Source: Opisthorchis felineus (Eukaryota; Platyhelminthes; Trematoda; Opisthorchiida; Opisthorchiidae). From it: 64,000 nt of DNA. The position numbers and the translations under genes are program-made. Location of the stretch: positions 846,304 to 910,303 of the forward strand of contig SJOL01009403.1 of the NCBI GenBank assembly GCA_004794785.1. Direction: 5' to 3'. A model generated the notes under the pieces. That model searched no databases. It was not told the DNA's origin and saw only the letters and a list, made by a program, of their open reading frames with translations. Shown piece after piece: positions 35,432 through 48,995 of the stretch (position 1 is its first letter; each line of letters starts with the position of its first letter).

Positions 35432-38400
35432 TACACATGTCTGTTTATCTGGAGCACCACGGAGTGCAGAAATTATAATGAATGAAATAACCATGTATGT
35501 CAACGTGGGTTTTCCTCCTCGGATCCATAGCCGCGTTTTTATTTTCCCTCTGGACAGCATATTTTGCACCACGGCCTTCAATTGCTATGCGCCTTTGAAA
35601 ATAGTTGTCTGTACGAAAAGTATGTAGGTGGTGTTGAATAAATTTTATTCGGTGGATTAAATTACTGAATCCTACGCTAATTAAGCGCACAGTTCACGTG
35701 TATAGTAATGGTGCGTTGTCAACAGTAGTTTTAGTTCGTCCGACAGTTAAAGTTAAGAGATCCAATATGTAAGAATCACACAAACAAACCTTGGGATCAA
35801 CGTCTCCACAATATCTAACCCACGACGAGTCGAAATTATTGCACTTTAACGTAGTATCGCAGCTGTCATTATACGCAGCTCTGATAAGCGCGTTATTTCT
35901 GTAAAACAGACCTACTTCTTGTTGTAGAAACATGCACGGATATCGTAGGTGTGCACGCACTCTCGCGCAACTCCTGTTCCCTGCGACGTGATCCTAGGAT
36001 ATAATATACAGCGGGCTGTGAGCGACTCACTGGGGATAAACGGGTAATAGCGAAGTATTACGCCGAAACCGTCTGCAGAACCCAGCCTGCAGCTCTTGAG
36101 GTAGAGTGGATAGAAAAATGTCCGGAGAGTGTTGCATCACATACACTCTTTAGGCCCAAGCATGCAAATTCTCATATACATGTGCACAGGAAACTGCTCG
36201 TAAAATTTTCACACGGAAGGGATCTATAAGCACATGCATCGTAATGCCGCCAAACGCCAGAATCTTGTTATGATGCATCAAAACAAGCCGTACTTCACCC
36301 CAAGTCTGAAACCTAACGCATTGGATACACTGGGTACATTAAACATGTACGGTAGTAAAAAGCCAAAGACTCATGCACTAGAGCAGCAATGTATCGCGTG
36401 TGGACTGTGGTACCTACGGTGGCTGAAATGGGAGGAGGTTATTGGCCTCATAACCTTTGACACTGGGTGGAATTGGATAAGGGAGAACATATCTTGATGA
36501 GACAGATAGATTCGTGGCCACGTACAGTTCAAGGCTGTATGTCAAGGATATTAGCTGCTACTACCTAGCTACGGCGACTCAGCCTCTGTCGAAACAAGAT
36601 TTCAAAAGGGTCCGATCTCTAAGAGTAAACCGAAATCAATTCGTGTGAACCTACGGGGTTTTGGATGCGCAGACTTTTGGAAACATTACGTGCTCCTGAC
36701 AGGATTATATGAACGGACAAAGTTTGAAGGCCGTTGTTCAACTCAAACTGGAAAACTTCCATTGATATCAATTTTATTATTAGTTTATCAACCCAAAAAT
36801 AGTTTGTAACGGAAGGTTTTCGGACTGGCCCCAGCAATTGATGCATTTGCACGCATTTCCGGCGTAAGTTGCAGGACGCTGATGGAAAAGCGGTCGTGCG
36901 TATTAGGATATCCGCAGCACGTGGCAACGTGCAGCTGGGGAAAGCCGGCGCATTTAGCTGCGGAAAATCTCATATACTTGGGAGTAGGTAATAAGTAGGA
37001 AATTAACATCGCTATTGGAAACGTTCAGGGATTTGAATAGGCTGTGTGCCTATGATGGGGTGGCCAGAATGGCGATGGAAGTAATACCCAAGTGGTAATG
37101 AGGTCGGTGTTTTGTGACATTCACACCTCTCAAACATTCGGTCGCACACTGTGAGAAGGTGCCCTACATGTGTCAGGGGAGGCTGCCGACAAGATATGGT
37201 GACTGCGAGCACGGATCTGTTGCCTTTGAAAATAACAGGGGAAGGTAGGTCCATCGTTCATCAAAGACAATCTGAACAATAAATTGGGTTTCCAAATGTA
37301 GCCCAAGAATGATTTCCTGAACTAAAGGGTTTAAACCGCTGTTCGAATACATGATCTTGAACTGTTGAGACTGCCGAACTTGCCGATCACTAGACGCACA
37401 GCATTAATTTCTCTTAAACTATACTCCAAACGCAAGAAACTTTCACATAAAAGTGTGGCGTCTGATTGTTTGTTTTTCGACAACTTTAATCGCCCTAGAG
37501 ATTAACGGTTTTGCTCAAAGTTTTTGGGCATACACAATGGCGACTTCAGGCGCGGAATTCATATTTTAATGGCTGTCATGGCTCAGCTTGAATAGCCTAT
37601 GATACTGGCGTGAGAGTTTTCGGAGAAGTTGGTTTTTCCAGGTCTTTCCTCTATTCTGGCCTTCTTAGAGGAGCGCGTGAACAATAGTTACGTAAATTTT
37701 ATCCGTCTAAACTAAAAACTAGCAGCCATTAGCGACTTATGTATAAAGAAGCCTTCCATCGTTGCAGCAGGCACTTCGACAGAGGAAGCCAAGGCTGACC
37801 GATTGGTCACAGATGCTGAGTTTGGTGGTTGTTTGTCCTGGACAACACATGGTGTCCCTGCTGTTTTATCTTTTTTTACCTCTGCTAGTATAGTGACAGC
37901 TTGATTCCGACTTCCTACAGCATAAAACTCAATCATCCAATAAGCAATTTTCTTTTTAACATGATCCCCGTCTGCTGGCGCTTGGCATGCGACGAGTTAA
38001 AGGAGTGCGATGCTCTTCTGTAGCACGGAACTTCCTGATCAGTGGAGCAGTAATGCGATGGAGATTAATTATGAGTGGCGCTGATCACCGAAGGTAACTG
38101 CAACTACCGCGTCAAGTGCGAACTTCATTGTTGAGCACGTCAATATTCACGTTTTGGTTACTAAGCCAGAAAGTAGTCGGTTTCCACAAAACTCCCTGTA
38201 TGTGGCTGTTTTCTCATGTTTGAATATGAAGGTGGTCCTTCTATTCCCGTGTGTTTTGTCCACACGCAACAACTGGCTCCAGTTTAACGTTTCTCCTGGA
38301 GTCTTTGATACCAGACACGGCGTGAATCACCTTCGATGATTTTTTATGACGGTCTTACTTTTGATATGTGCAAACAAACTGTATTCCTTGCTTGCGCTGG

Positions 38401-41400
38401 AAGGCCCAGGGATGGGATGACTGTCTACATCTTCCTTTGTCGAAAGTGTGCACTTCGTGCCTCCGTGTAGATTGTTCAGCTTGGTGAAGGACAGGACCGC
38501 ATCCAGAATTCCGTGACGGAGAAAATAACATGAGAGCCGAGGGCTGTCGTCACTGTGTTCGGCTACCACATGATACCGTGCTACTATCACGCCCATGAGG
38601 AAGTCAGGAAGCACACACGTTCCACAAAAGTATATTCTTTGTGTGCAGACCACTTCAAATGCAGCTGACATATTCCACCACATGACCCGCTTTGATAGCG
38701 CGGTCAAGCAGGTATCCACCTGATAATAACCACTATGGTTTTGTCATAATTTAGAAATCCTGAAGAGAATCAACCCTGGCCCTCCTATCTAGGTGCTAAC
38801 TAGCCACGGATCATTCGCCTGTGGGTCATTGATGCGCCCCTTGGGATGCTACAGAAAACGCGACCAAGAATCATATTGTAGACGCCAACAGACGTTCAAA
38901 AAAGGGTGTGAATTATGCTGACAGATTGAAATATGCATCAGGCGGCCACACAAGGCAGCGTAATGCACACATGCTAGTGTAAAACGCACACCACTCACCA
39001 CAGTGACCGGCTAGAAATCCAGGAGGAAGGCGGCCTTGTTTCGTGTGTGGTTTATCGCTTGATGACATATGCTGCAAGCCAGGTTCATAGGAACACCGAA
39101 ATACGCGCACAAAAGCTGAATTACCAACAGTTTGACGGTGGCAAGGCGAGAACCACGCCGGTAGTAACTGATGGTTTTGGTGCAGACCTCCAAGTATTGC
39201 AGATAGTTAACACCTCATCTGGTACCCGCAAGTGCACCTCCAGAACTCCACGTGGCTTCCACGCGTACACGTGTTTTCAGTATTCACAAGTCACTCGTTC
39301 CCCTGCGGTAAGTTAAATCTTCCGATGTGCACTGCCTGGCCCGGTTCCTCATTCGCCCATGGTGGCCAGCCAAATACAACCTACCAGGACGATGCCTACG
39401 TCTGTCTCTGAATCCAAAGCGACAGTCATTGCATGTAGAACAACTTCACAGACAAATTGAATGCTCGGTGGCGAAATGAAGTTATTCGCATGGAGCACCC
39501 AATTGTGCGAGCACAGTTTATGTCAAGCCATCATTCGATTGCTGGCCTACACGCCTAGCTTCCATTATTGGATGACAATCATCCCCTTCCTAGGTGGCGG
39601 TCTACACTAACTAGCCATGAGTTCCGTTATCTTCTTGCTTTGCCAACCAACCCTGCCTGTCGCTAGTGTCCACGAAATGAATCACCATATCAAGGCTATT
39701 TCTTTGATAGCGAACATTGTACACTGTGTGGGGAAGATTCCTAGGATTGTCAACCGAGAGAGGGCGCATACAGCACTGAAGAGACCGAGCATTTTTGGGC
39801 CACCCCGTAAACGAGCTCATTTCGGCTACAAACGACCAGCCAAAAAGGCATGATAAGACGTGAACCTCGACAGATCCATGGAAACCCAACAAAGTATGTA
39901 CCGTAGGGCTGTTGCAATTGATTTATTTTGCCCAACTTCGTAGTGGAATGCGACTGGTAAGTGGAACTCTACTTGGGCGTTCTAGAACTTGCACAACTTG
40001 AACCTGTCAACGAATTAGTCTGCGTAATGAATGAGTGCCTCAGTGTCCCTTTCAGAGCCACTCATCCGACAGTGTTCTTAACCCGACGTGGTAGTCGGGC
40101 CCGAATATCTCCATGACCCAGCGAACTATAGTAGTTGGAGGTACATTCCACAAGGTTTAATAATACTCAAAATGCATACTCGAATACTGCATATGATCAC
40201 TGAATCTCGACATAAATTCACCGGCGTAGACGCCGAACCCGGTCTTATAACATTAAGAGGTTTCAACGGTTGCTCTCAAGAAATAGACGGGATCAAACAG
40301 GGTATATCTTTCTACTTTCAGAATCGTCGTCGATTGAATGTGGTTTACGGAAAACAAGAAGCGGAATGACCACCCAGTATTTTTGAACTGGTGTATCGAA
40401 TAAATGAATAGGTAATTTGCCACCGAAGTTTCCATTATTTTCGAGCGAATCGCATTTGGTTATGGTGATGAAGCGCGTCTTCGGTTGTCAGATTAATTCA
40501 TCATGCTTGGTTAAGGACTCAATCGGTGGCGGGCATGGGTATGGGCCTGGCAGTTACGATGAGCAGCCAGGTCAAGCACAAAAGCATGCCACTGTTGGCT
40601 GTGTTTTATGGCTGTTTTCTGGTCCTCTCTGACGGGCTTACTGACGCTTGATGATTTCTACTGGGAAAGATCCTCCATCGGTGGGGTGCAGTTTACCTAC
40701 AAATTGGAGCATGTAATTTCCCCAGGATCTTCGGGCAGCTGAGAGTGGAGATGATTCGCAGAGGTGCATAGTGGCGTCAGTATTGCAAAACACATCAGGT
40801 TATGTTCAAATATTATACTTGCTGTAAGGCGAGCTTTGCAAAAAACACTATAATGCCGAACTTTTGTGAACCAATTCATGTAAGTTGATTGATCACAGGA
40901 GTTGAATGGATCTAAAAGTTGTTCACCTCTCCACTAGCGGGGAGCTTGCATTGGAAGCTATGAAAAATTATCTCCAATCTCAAGAACACCACGAAACTTG
41001 TCAGCAGTCTGGATTTCCGCTTTATTGGTAAAGCCCTGGTTACAAAAGAATTGGCGTGGTTTGGTGACCGTGAAAGTTCGCTCACTTAAACAAACTGCCG
41101 CGAGCGGCATATCACTGATACTTACACTCTGAATAGATCACCTACGTGTAAACTTTTTACCCTGAAAAACTCACAGCTTCGGCGAAATTATCTTCGGTGT
41201 GCTCCTGGTGGTCAGCGCCGAACTTAATCGGCGATCGGTATCCGGCGAATGGAAATGATTTCTCAGGAACTATTGTGTGTTCAGAAGTAGCACTTCACAA
41301 GTGTGTCTTTGCCTAGTTCAGTTTTCTGCGACTTTCGGTCCCAACCGTTTGTTTAGGCGAGCAATCTCAAAAGTCAACAATTGACACGAATTGGGAAACC

Positions 41401-44088
41401 GCTTCAATAAAATTTTATATCTCAATTTAGCGCACAATATGATTCGTCTTAACGGACGGGTGTTACAAATGGTCCAGTCGCTAGTAAAATTTCTGGAGTT
41501 GGCTGTAGCATACAACGCAATCAGTTGTGCAGAGCATTCACGAGGATTACTCTTGCATATTTGCATATCTGGTGTCCTTTGCCCCAATAAACGGATGAGG
41601 ATGTCCTCGTCCTCATATCTCGAGAAGGTATACTCAGTTTTCACAATGGAATCAAGCACCAACTCCGGCCAATTCGTAGTGCCTTTGGGAAGTTAACTTC
41701 CTATTCCCACACTGCCCGATCAGATGTATGGAAGCCGGAATTGTTTCATGAATTGTGCATAGCTAATACAAGCGGGTCCATGCCAGCAGATGCCCGGCAA
41801 GTTTTCCCTGGTCACCAGCTTGATGTTGTCCTGAAAACGCTCACGTTATATTTAGCGGTGGCCAGGTCCCCGACTGAAAATCGTCACTAGATGACACGCG
41901 CTTTGCAGTAGGCTTCGGGAAGCTGTCACAGGATTCGACAGTACGGATGTAAAGCGTAAACTGCTAAGTATAACTCCAAGCCATAAACCCAAACAAGATT
42001 CGAGGAAAAACATCAAAATGTTAGTTTACGTTGTGCGACGAAGCTGCCGCTGCTTGTGCGCTTGTCAGGACTGGTAGCAGTAGTCTGAGCGCACCTGTGA
42101 GTTTGAGTCAGAGACAATAAGTCAATTAACGTAGATTTATCTCATTTTGTTAATCCCACAACGACGAATCCGCACCTCAGGTGGTGGCAATATATTCCTA
42201 AAAAGCAGTTATTCGGTACACCGTATTTAGAAAACAGCCGTTGCTATCCAGGATTGTTCTTTGGTCACCTGGGTACGGCTTATGCAGCTCGCATTCTCGT
42301 TAAAGCCATTCAGAGTTTCGGGACAACCTCAGTCTTTTAGATTAGTGCAATTGCCTTCACAAGAGACTATTGGCGTTCCCCATGCGGTTGTTGGTCGCAC
42401 TGTCGAAGTGGGCCATTCCAGATTATGCATGGACAGCCCACCTTCTGGTCATATGCGACCAGTGGTCATCGAGGTAAGGGACAAATTATGGATTGGTGCG
42501 ACGACGTATTTTCATTTGTGGAGCAAACTGTCTGACTTAATCATGCTTCAATTATCATACTTATCACAAGCTAGGGGAGAAAGCCACTCATATTATAGGG
42601 AGATAAATGGAAATCCTACTGTGGGGAGCCCCCAGACGACCCATACGATACAACATTCTTCGGCATCCTCGCCCGAAGCACGCAATTTTCTCCCAAAACC
42701 GTATTACGCAGAGGGAAACTTCATCGTCCAAAAATTTTGCCTGCATGCTCCGATCGAAAAGTGTAAAATCTGCAGACAACACTCATCCGCTCGCCCGTTT
42801 GCTTTCACGTAAACCCGGCTGAATGCAAGCCGGATCTCTAGCTGATGATACTCTCCGTATTTTTGGCGTAGACTTCAACTTCAAAGTTGAAGCGGAATTG
42901 CTCAGAAAACTGTTGGCTCGACTTATGAGAGCGTTTTCCTTCAAAGCCAGCTATTCAACGTTCAGAGCGTTCGCGAAGTGTCACATGAAGAGTTATTACT
43001 TGATATTTTTACATGCATCGGGCAGAATGCAGCAGCGCTCTTACGAAATACTTGCATCAAGTGTGTAACAACTGCGATGTCTGTCGATAATTATAGTACC
43101 GAAACTCAGCCTTAATATATTTTTTCAATGACATCCTCAGGAATATCAAGACTTGCTGGGTTACTTTCCAATAGAATTGAGGCTCCATTTAGTTACGCTC
43201 GGAATCGTCGGTATACGGCAGGCACTGTTACATCCCTTCGTGTGCCGCACACAACAGTGTTTACACAAGCCGTCAGACTTAAACCAGGCGGACACCAGAA
43301 AGGTGGGAAACAGGTACCAAACTCCATGGCAAGTATAATTATTCATTCCTTTTATCGTGTGTAAATTGTACAAATGCGCGTTTTTATGGTTTTGCGTATT
43401 CAAACAAAAAATGTTTATGGAATTCAAGAAATACGTAACGTTATAATGAAAGCAAAAGGAAGGTACAAAACACCACACTAGTGAACAGAACAAATCACTA
43501 ATGTAAGTCAGGTACATTGTCACAAGGAGAAAAATCCAAGTACATCCTGACTCACAGTTCACAATTGGATAATCCGTAGTTCCGTATTCCGTTGAACCAC
43601 CACACCGAGAAGAGAACGTTCCACTTTTCTGGTATTCCAAACCTCCAGTGATCACAATATTAATCCAATGATGTGAATAGATTAGTCCAGAGTTTGTAAC
43701 CGAACTTTTTGTTCACGTTTAGAGTTAGCAGCAGCCAATGTTAGCCAACCGGCATTCACAACCACAGTCACTCAGCAAAAGTCCCAAAGTCACGCTGGAC
43801 CCAAAACGAGGGCGGTTGTTGTTATAATTCATTGGAACAAACTTTGTACAGTACTGTGAGCGAAATTCATAGGGAGGAAGATGATACTGAGCATGAAAAA
43901 TAGCAGTTTAAATGTACTACAAGCGTACTAAGGAGTGCTACATTTTTAATGAGGATTGCGCATCCAGTGCCCCATGTTTCCTAGAAACTCTTTGTTTCAG
44001 GGCCAAGAACCACTAAAGTCTGTGCAATATGCCGAAGAATTCAAATTGTCCATCTCGTTTACCCAACCTCTCTTTTGTCCTCCTTCAG
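35432..44088. other. No recognised gene
   Basis: Almost 9 kb without a secure feature. The longest frames (42261-42812 plus, 183 codons; 38327-38719 minus, 130 codons; 37712-37936 minus) have no domain I recognise and no supported splice pairs. Decayed repeats are likely but I could not define them. Confidence 0.35.
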
Positions 44089-44271
44089 AAGTGACGGATG
44101 CAATGGTGATCTTAACGGGAAACATGCTTTAGGACCCTCCAGCAAAAACCGGGAGATCTCAATAGCTGTATTCCACTTGGCTCTCTACACAGTTGCATAT
44201 TTGCTCGTTCCAGCTGTTCACATGCTTGTGTGCTTTACTCACAAACTTTCCTTTTCCGTTATAGAAGACTG
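44089..44271 (+). other. Exon-like segment with one hydrophobic stretch (candidate)
   Basis: A strong plus-strand acceptor (ctctcttttgtcctccttcag) is followed by an open frame with the hydrophobic run ISIAVFHLALYTVAYLLVPA then VHMLVCF, and a possible donor GACTG|gtaaca. A second good acceptor (ttccttttccgttatag) lies inside it near 44264. I recognise no family, and no partner exon was found. Confidence 0.2.
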
Positions 44272-44478
44272 GTAACATGCCGCTGTATCCACATCAAAGA
44301 CCACACTCCCTTCTCCGGACTCATCTCGCGGTCCCTCTCAATATCCATAAAATTTGTCTGGGCCACTAAACTACATTGGATTTTGCCGGAACTATCACGC
44401 TACTTGCTCCCCTGTAGAGTCTCCAAAATGAAGAACTAAAAATATGCGCACTGCACTCTCTGTGTACGAAACGCTTAC

Positions 44479-44566
44479 AATCATGGTTGCGGCCATGGCT
44501 AGGTTCATTATACTGACGAGAATAATGGACATCGGGAAGGGATAACGGTAGCTGATGGCCGTCCGC
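44479..44566 (-). other. Exon-like membrane segment (candidate)
   Basis: A minus-strand frame reads AISYRYPFPMSIILVSIMNL then AMAATMI and is followed by a good donor ATGATT|gtaagc. The YPFPMS entry into a hydrophobic helix loosely resembles triose-phosphate/nucleotide-sugar transporters (SLC35 type). The proposed acceptor (tgtttcttggag) is weak. No neighbouring exon was recognised, so this may be chance. Confidence 0.2.
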
Positions 44567-44604
44567 CTCCAAGAAACAATTTTGTTAAAATCCGAATTTT
44601 GCAT

Positions 44605-44680
44605 TTTTAATAATTTTTCCTCATATAATATGTATAAGACATACATATAATATATATAATGTAATATAATGATAATATCG
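44605..44680. repeat. AT-rich low-complexity block
   Basis: Irregular runs of atataat- and taatata-type units, such as acatacatataatatatata followed by atgtaatataatg. Confidence 0.75.
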
Positions 44681-47600
44681 GGTCTGGTAGTCCAAAATTG
44701 TGCCTCAGCTGCAAGTTTTGTTACTTGCGCAGGAAAATCTAGTTCATGTTAAAATTCTAAGGCGCAAATGCACGGTTGATGTAACTCTTGTAAATCAGCA
44801 GAAGGTGAAGTAAAGGAAGAACTGTGAAAATAGTTTATAGGTAAACCATAGGGGAGTTTCCACCAGCTGCTAACCAAATTGATGTTGATAGGGTGAATAT
44901 TTTTTGTCTCAAGGAAAAACATCCAGGATGACAACGGTTTTCGAGTATCAAAAGCGCAGACGGGGCTTAACTGTGTGGAAGTAGCGCTGGCTGAATCATA
45001 AAGCCTTTCGTGATATAAAACGCAGAGATCCTAACATGAAAGTTTTGAAGATTCAAGCTGCTTTGGTGCAGGTCCGCAGGGTAGGATATGATGTAGAATA
45101 ATATACACGGCCCTTTCATGAAAAATTTAGTAGTCTGCGAATGGTTTTATTTGCAAACTTTCCTGATCCGATTAAAGTTGAGGTCACCAGAAACTTTTTT
45201 CGTCAGTTCGTCCGCAATTTATCACAATACTAACAATATTGTTTGTTCTTAGCCGGTGGGTGGCATACCATCAGGCATGATCACAATCGTACAGTCAGGA
45301 TAAAAGCAATACTGATGGGATTTGTAGTTACTCAGTGGCAGGCATTCAAATACTGAGCATTATCCGATGCATATGCGGTCATTCCTGAACTGGCACGATC
45401 CGCATGTGGTGGACAATGAGGGCATAAAAACACAATTATTAGGGCTCCCTATATTTTTTGGGAACATACCAAGCTGAAGCAAGAGCAAACCGTTCCGATT
45501 TGAAGATGGCGACGAATAACACAACGGATGTGAGGCAGACTAGAGCATCATGCCTAGCACGTGATAGCAAAACTGCGAATTTTATGAAATGAGGAGCCGG
45601 AATAACGGATCTGGTGAGGCAGCGGTGTTATAATGATCCGGCCGATCCATCTGAACTAAAACTGAAAACCATTGCTCAGGCTTCGTGGCCTTGAACAGAT
45701 GGGCTTATGGCCAGGGTCACGAAAAGCGTAAGTGGGAATGACGAAATGGAGGAATTCGTCATACAGATAAATGGCAGATGGGATCCCAGGATCACCATAT
45801 ACAGTGAAGTTGCATAAACTCACTGCTGTAGCTGTTGGAGCGGTGTCTGACGTAACAGTTTCCTGGGAGACTGAGTTGGCGGAAAGGTTCGGGACGGAAT
45901 GCGAATTGTGTAGAAAACGACTGACATTGTGGGGAGCACAAACTGAAAGTCCATCGAGTTGGTTAGACCAGAACAAAAGGTTCAGCGGATTAGGATGAAC
46001 CTGTCTCAGGGGCGGCTGCAGCTAAAACTGCAAGCATCCCGCTACAGTGTACAAATGCCCAGGTCATTTCTGTGGCTCGTAGTCGACGGTATGGGGCCTA
46101 CCAGGTAAGCTGAAGAATGGCAGACTATGTCAAAGGCAGGTAAATATATTCCGCGTAATACAAAACGTATGTGGAGCAAGTGACTTCTAAACCAGCCTGG
46201 TAGACTGCGAAGAAAGCTCTAGCCAACTGAAGCTTGATTTGGAAGCAACGAAGTTCAGAGGACACCGCTGACCAACACACCACCGTAGCAAGAAACTTTA
46301 CTCTCTGTGCTTGCTTGAACAAAACAAGCAACCATCTACGGAGATCAACCGTGTTTAAAGAAACCAAGAGCAGAACATTCCAGTGTATGCCTACGTCAGG
46401 CGAAGAAACGCACGATGGTGCCTTGGAAACAGCGCCTAGTCTCAATGGGAATTCAATTCTGGAAGGCACAGTGAACGCACGACACAGAACTTTGATGAGC
46501 ATCCAAACATCACAACACATACAATAGTGCACCAAACGCGATCTAGCTTATGAAATACCAGCGCCCTGATCAAACTACATACTGCAGATAATTATGCGAT
46601 GCTTATTTCGGGCGACTGGCCAACTGGTAGCAGAATCTACTCCATAGGTGGTTTGCCATAAATAGTGAAAAAAATCGAGCAAAAACGGCAGTTCATGAAG
46701 TCTGCAGAAGGTCTCACCCCGCAACTCATAGACCAGTTGCCATCCTTCTGTTCCCATCTGATCGTGGGCAAAAGGTCTTGAACTCGCCTGGAACGTCACA
46801 GTGGCTGGTTTTTGGAAACATAAACCCTGACTTACAAGACCCCTACTGACCAGAGTCGAATGGACAAGAGGCCCTGACAATGGATTCGAGACCCCCACCA
46901 CGTACGTTCCATTGTGAACGTTTTTTGCCTTTCAGCTGCCATTCACTTTCGGCCATCCTTTAATCGGCATCAATATATCATGTCCTCCATACGGTTGCCA
47001 AATTCACTTCCGTCCCAGTAGCTTCCGGATAACCCATGCGCCAGCTTTAAACTCCGGTCCTGCAAGTGTACGTGAAATTTATTCCTATCGGTGACTTCGG
47101 GTGTCATCTGATGGCATCGATATATCCCATAAACCAGCCTCCGGAAGCTTCCTGGCTACTCCCTGGCCTAGAGGAGGTCGACCGCGCGATGTTACAGCTT
47201 GTGGGGTGTGGAGAGTCTGACCTATCAACTCACGAAATCCCAATAATCCCCTGAGCTAGCGTGCATTGTCCACCGTCCGAACGACGATGTGATAAAATTT
47301 CGCAAACGCCCTAGTGTGGGCCAACCAAACCGGTTGTATGTTTTAAAAAACACCACCAGGTGAAGAAAGACGATAGTCTTGTGCATAATTCCGCGCCTTT
47401 TTAGTGGTAAGCTGCTTCCAAAGTAGGCCTAGGTCAAGTTTTTTCAATCTCGACAGAGGCTCCCCGCAAACGTTTAGCTCATCCATGGTTGGCCCTCTGG
47501 TAACTGACGAACATTCTGTGGATGCGGCTAGTGGAACAGTACATACGTAACCTGCCGCGAATCTTCACTTAGTATTTGCCTGATGTATATTAGTGGGACA

Positions 47601-48507
47601 AGTCAAAGCTACCTATCATGGTGAGTGGAGTAACAAGCAACAGGCGTGGATTCCGGGGGCATATACAGTGATGCTATTAAGTGAAATCAATTAAGTTCAT
47701 CGCATTTGTCTCGTTATAAAAAAGTGGTAGCGGAGTAATACTGTCTGCTCTTGGGACAGCAGAAGAATAGCGGACACCGTCGTAGATGCAGCATATCGGT
47801 AATGGATGAGAACATTTCCCTGAAATGGGCAATGGAACGAAAGACAGCACGACATCATCAATATAACAGGCGAGGAGACAGTCGTTTGGACCAGTTGCAT
47901 CACGTCAATCCAAGTAGGATAGGGGATCATTCTCGGTAAGTTTAGGATAAAAGTAAGAATGCCTCGCAAATTGATTCGCTGGCACAATAGTTTGCGAAAA
48001 ATCTGGGAGCTGCATCAACCATGGGACAGTACATTTGGACCGACCTATTAGACGGTAGTTGCTGGTACATTCCAAAGAAGAGAGAGCACTGAAACAAATG
48101 GTTGTGGGAAGCATGCGAAAGTATTTTCTGCCTCAATGAGAGGTCCCGGTTTTCACGCCAAGATAAAGCGTAGGATCAGTGTGGAGATTTGCCCGAAGAA
48201 GGTCACTTACAGATTAGTTCTGTTAGCATTTTGCTATACCCCAAGACGCCGACAGGTAGGATGCTGAAAATAGGCGTGTTTCGACGTGGTCGTAGACAGG
48301 CTGCGGCCCCCGGTCGAATTAACAACAACGATGGAGTGATCGTAATGGGTTCACGAGGGTAATAGGTTGCAGCATGAAGTGACGGTAGCTGACGCATACT
48401 TAAGCCAGAGGGCGCCGAAACCGTCCGAGGAATGCGATAGGCCAATGCAGTTCTTGACCTACAGCCAGACCACTGGTTAGTTCCACTGAACGAAGGAAAA
48501 TCTGTTA
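44681..48507. other. Unassigned, probably decayed transposon sequence
   Basis: Lies upstream of the gypsy remnant at 48508-48995 and in the right position for its gag and protease. The frames (for example 45771-45998 and 46234-46527, plus) are broken, and I could not identify a zinc knuckle or protease motif. Confidence 0.35.
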
Positions 48508-48995
48508 AACAGCCTTTACCGCACAAATTGGAGTTGACGTGTCAGACGCTCCTTTATGCTTGAGCTAAAGCCAGCCTGCAGAATTGTGAAGTTCTAGCAC
48601 CCAAGGTTAAAATATATGGGGCAGGATATGTCGGGCAAGGGGAAATCAGCTCTCAAAAATCTGAATGCCTTGTAGGATTTCCCCAAACCTTGTTCACTAA
48701 TGACGCTGAGGGTTTTTTGAGGTTCTTGGGTTATTACAGTCAATATACCGCAGGTTTCACTCATTTGGTGAAACATTTGCACACAATGTCAAGAAATGGT
48801 ACCGGATTTGAGTGGATAAACGAATGACAGCAGCCTTTGATGCCTCGAAACTATTCTGAATAAAGAACATGCATCCGATATAGCAGTAGCAGAACAAAAT
48901 GGGATCAAACACTTGTCCTTCTGTCTTGGCGCACTCATTCTGCTGAATCCACACAAAAAAGGGCAGCACTGGACTCGAGCTTTGCTCTTATTAGA
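48508..48995 (+). mobile_element. Ty3/gypsy-type RT-RNase H remnant 2
   Basis: One plus-strand frame runs from LPHKLELTCQTLLYA (typical EHL--L--VF-RL---GL), through NCEVLAPKV and AGYVGQGEISSQK (typical LGH-VS--G), to EGFLRFLGYYSQYTAGFTHL, VKHLHTMS and GFEWINE (typical VRSFLGL-SYYRRFI-GFA, then F-W---C). It is interrupted by one stop near 48555 and ends at a stop near 48825. After a frame change, HASDIAVAEQNGIKHLSF and then LNPHKKG match the start of RNase H (DASD-A-GAVL). The thumb and RNase H order is intact, but the element is inactive. LTRs and integrase were not found. Confidence 0.85.

Noticed and set aside
37712..37936. Minus-strand frame containing YAVGSRNQAVTILAEVKKDK, which looks protein-like
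   Set aside because: No family recognised, a stop interrupts it just upstream, and there is no pyrimidine tract before it. Not enough to call an exon.
42261..42812. Longest plus-strand frame of the right half (183 codons)
   Set aside because: No recognisable family, mixed composition, overlapping frames on the other strand and no supported splice sites.
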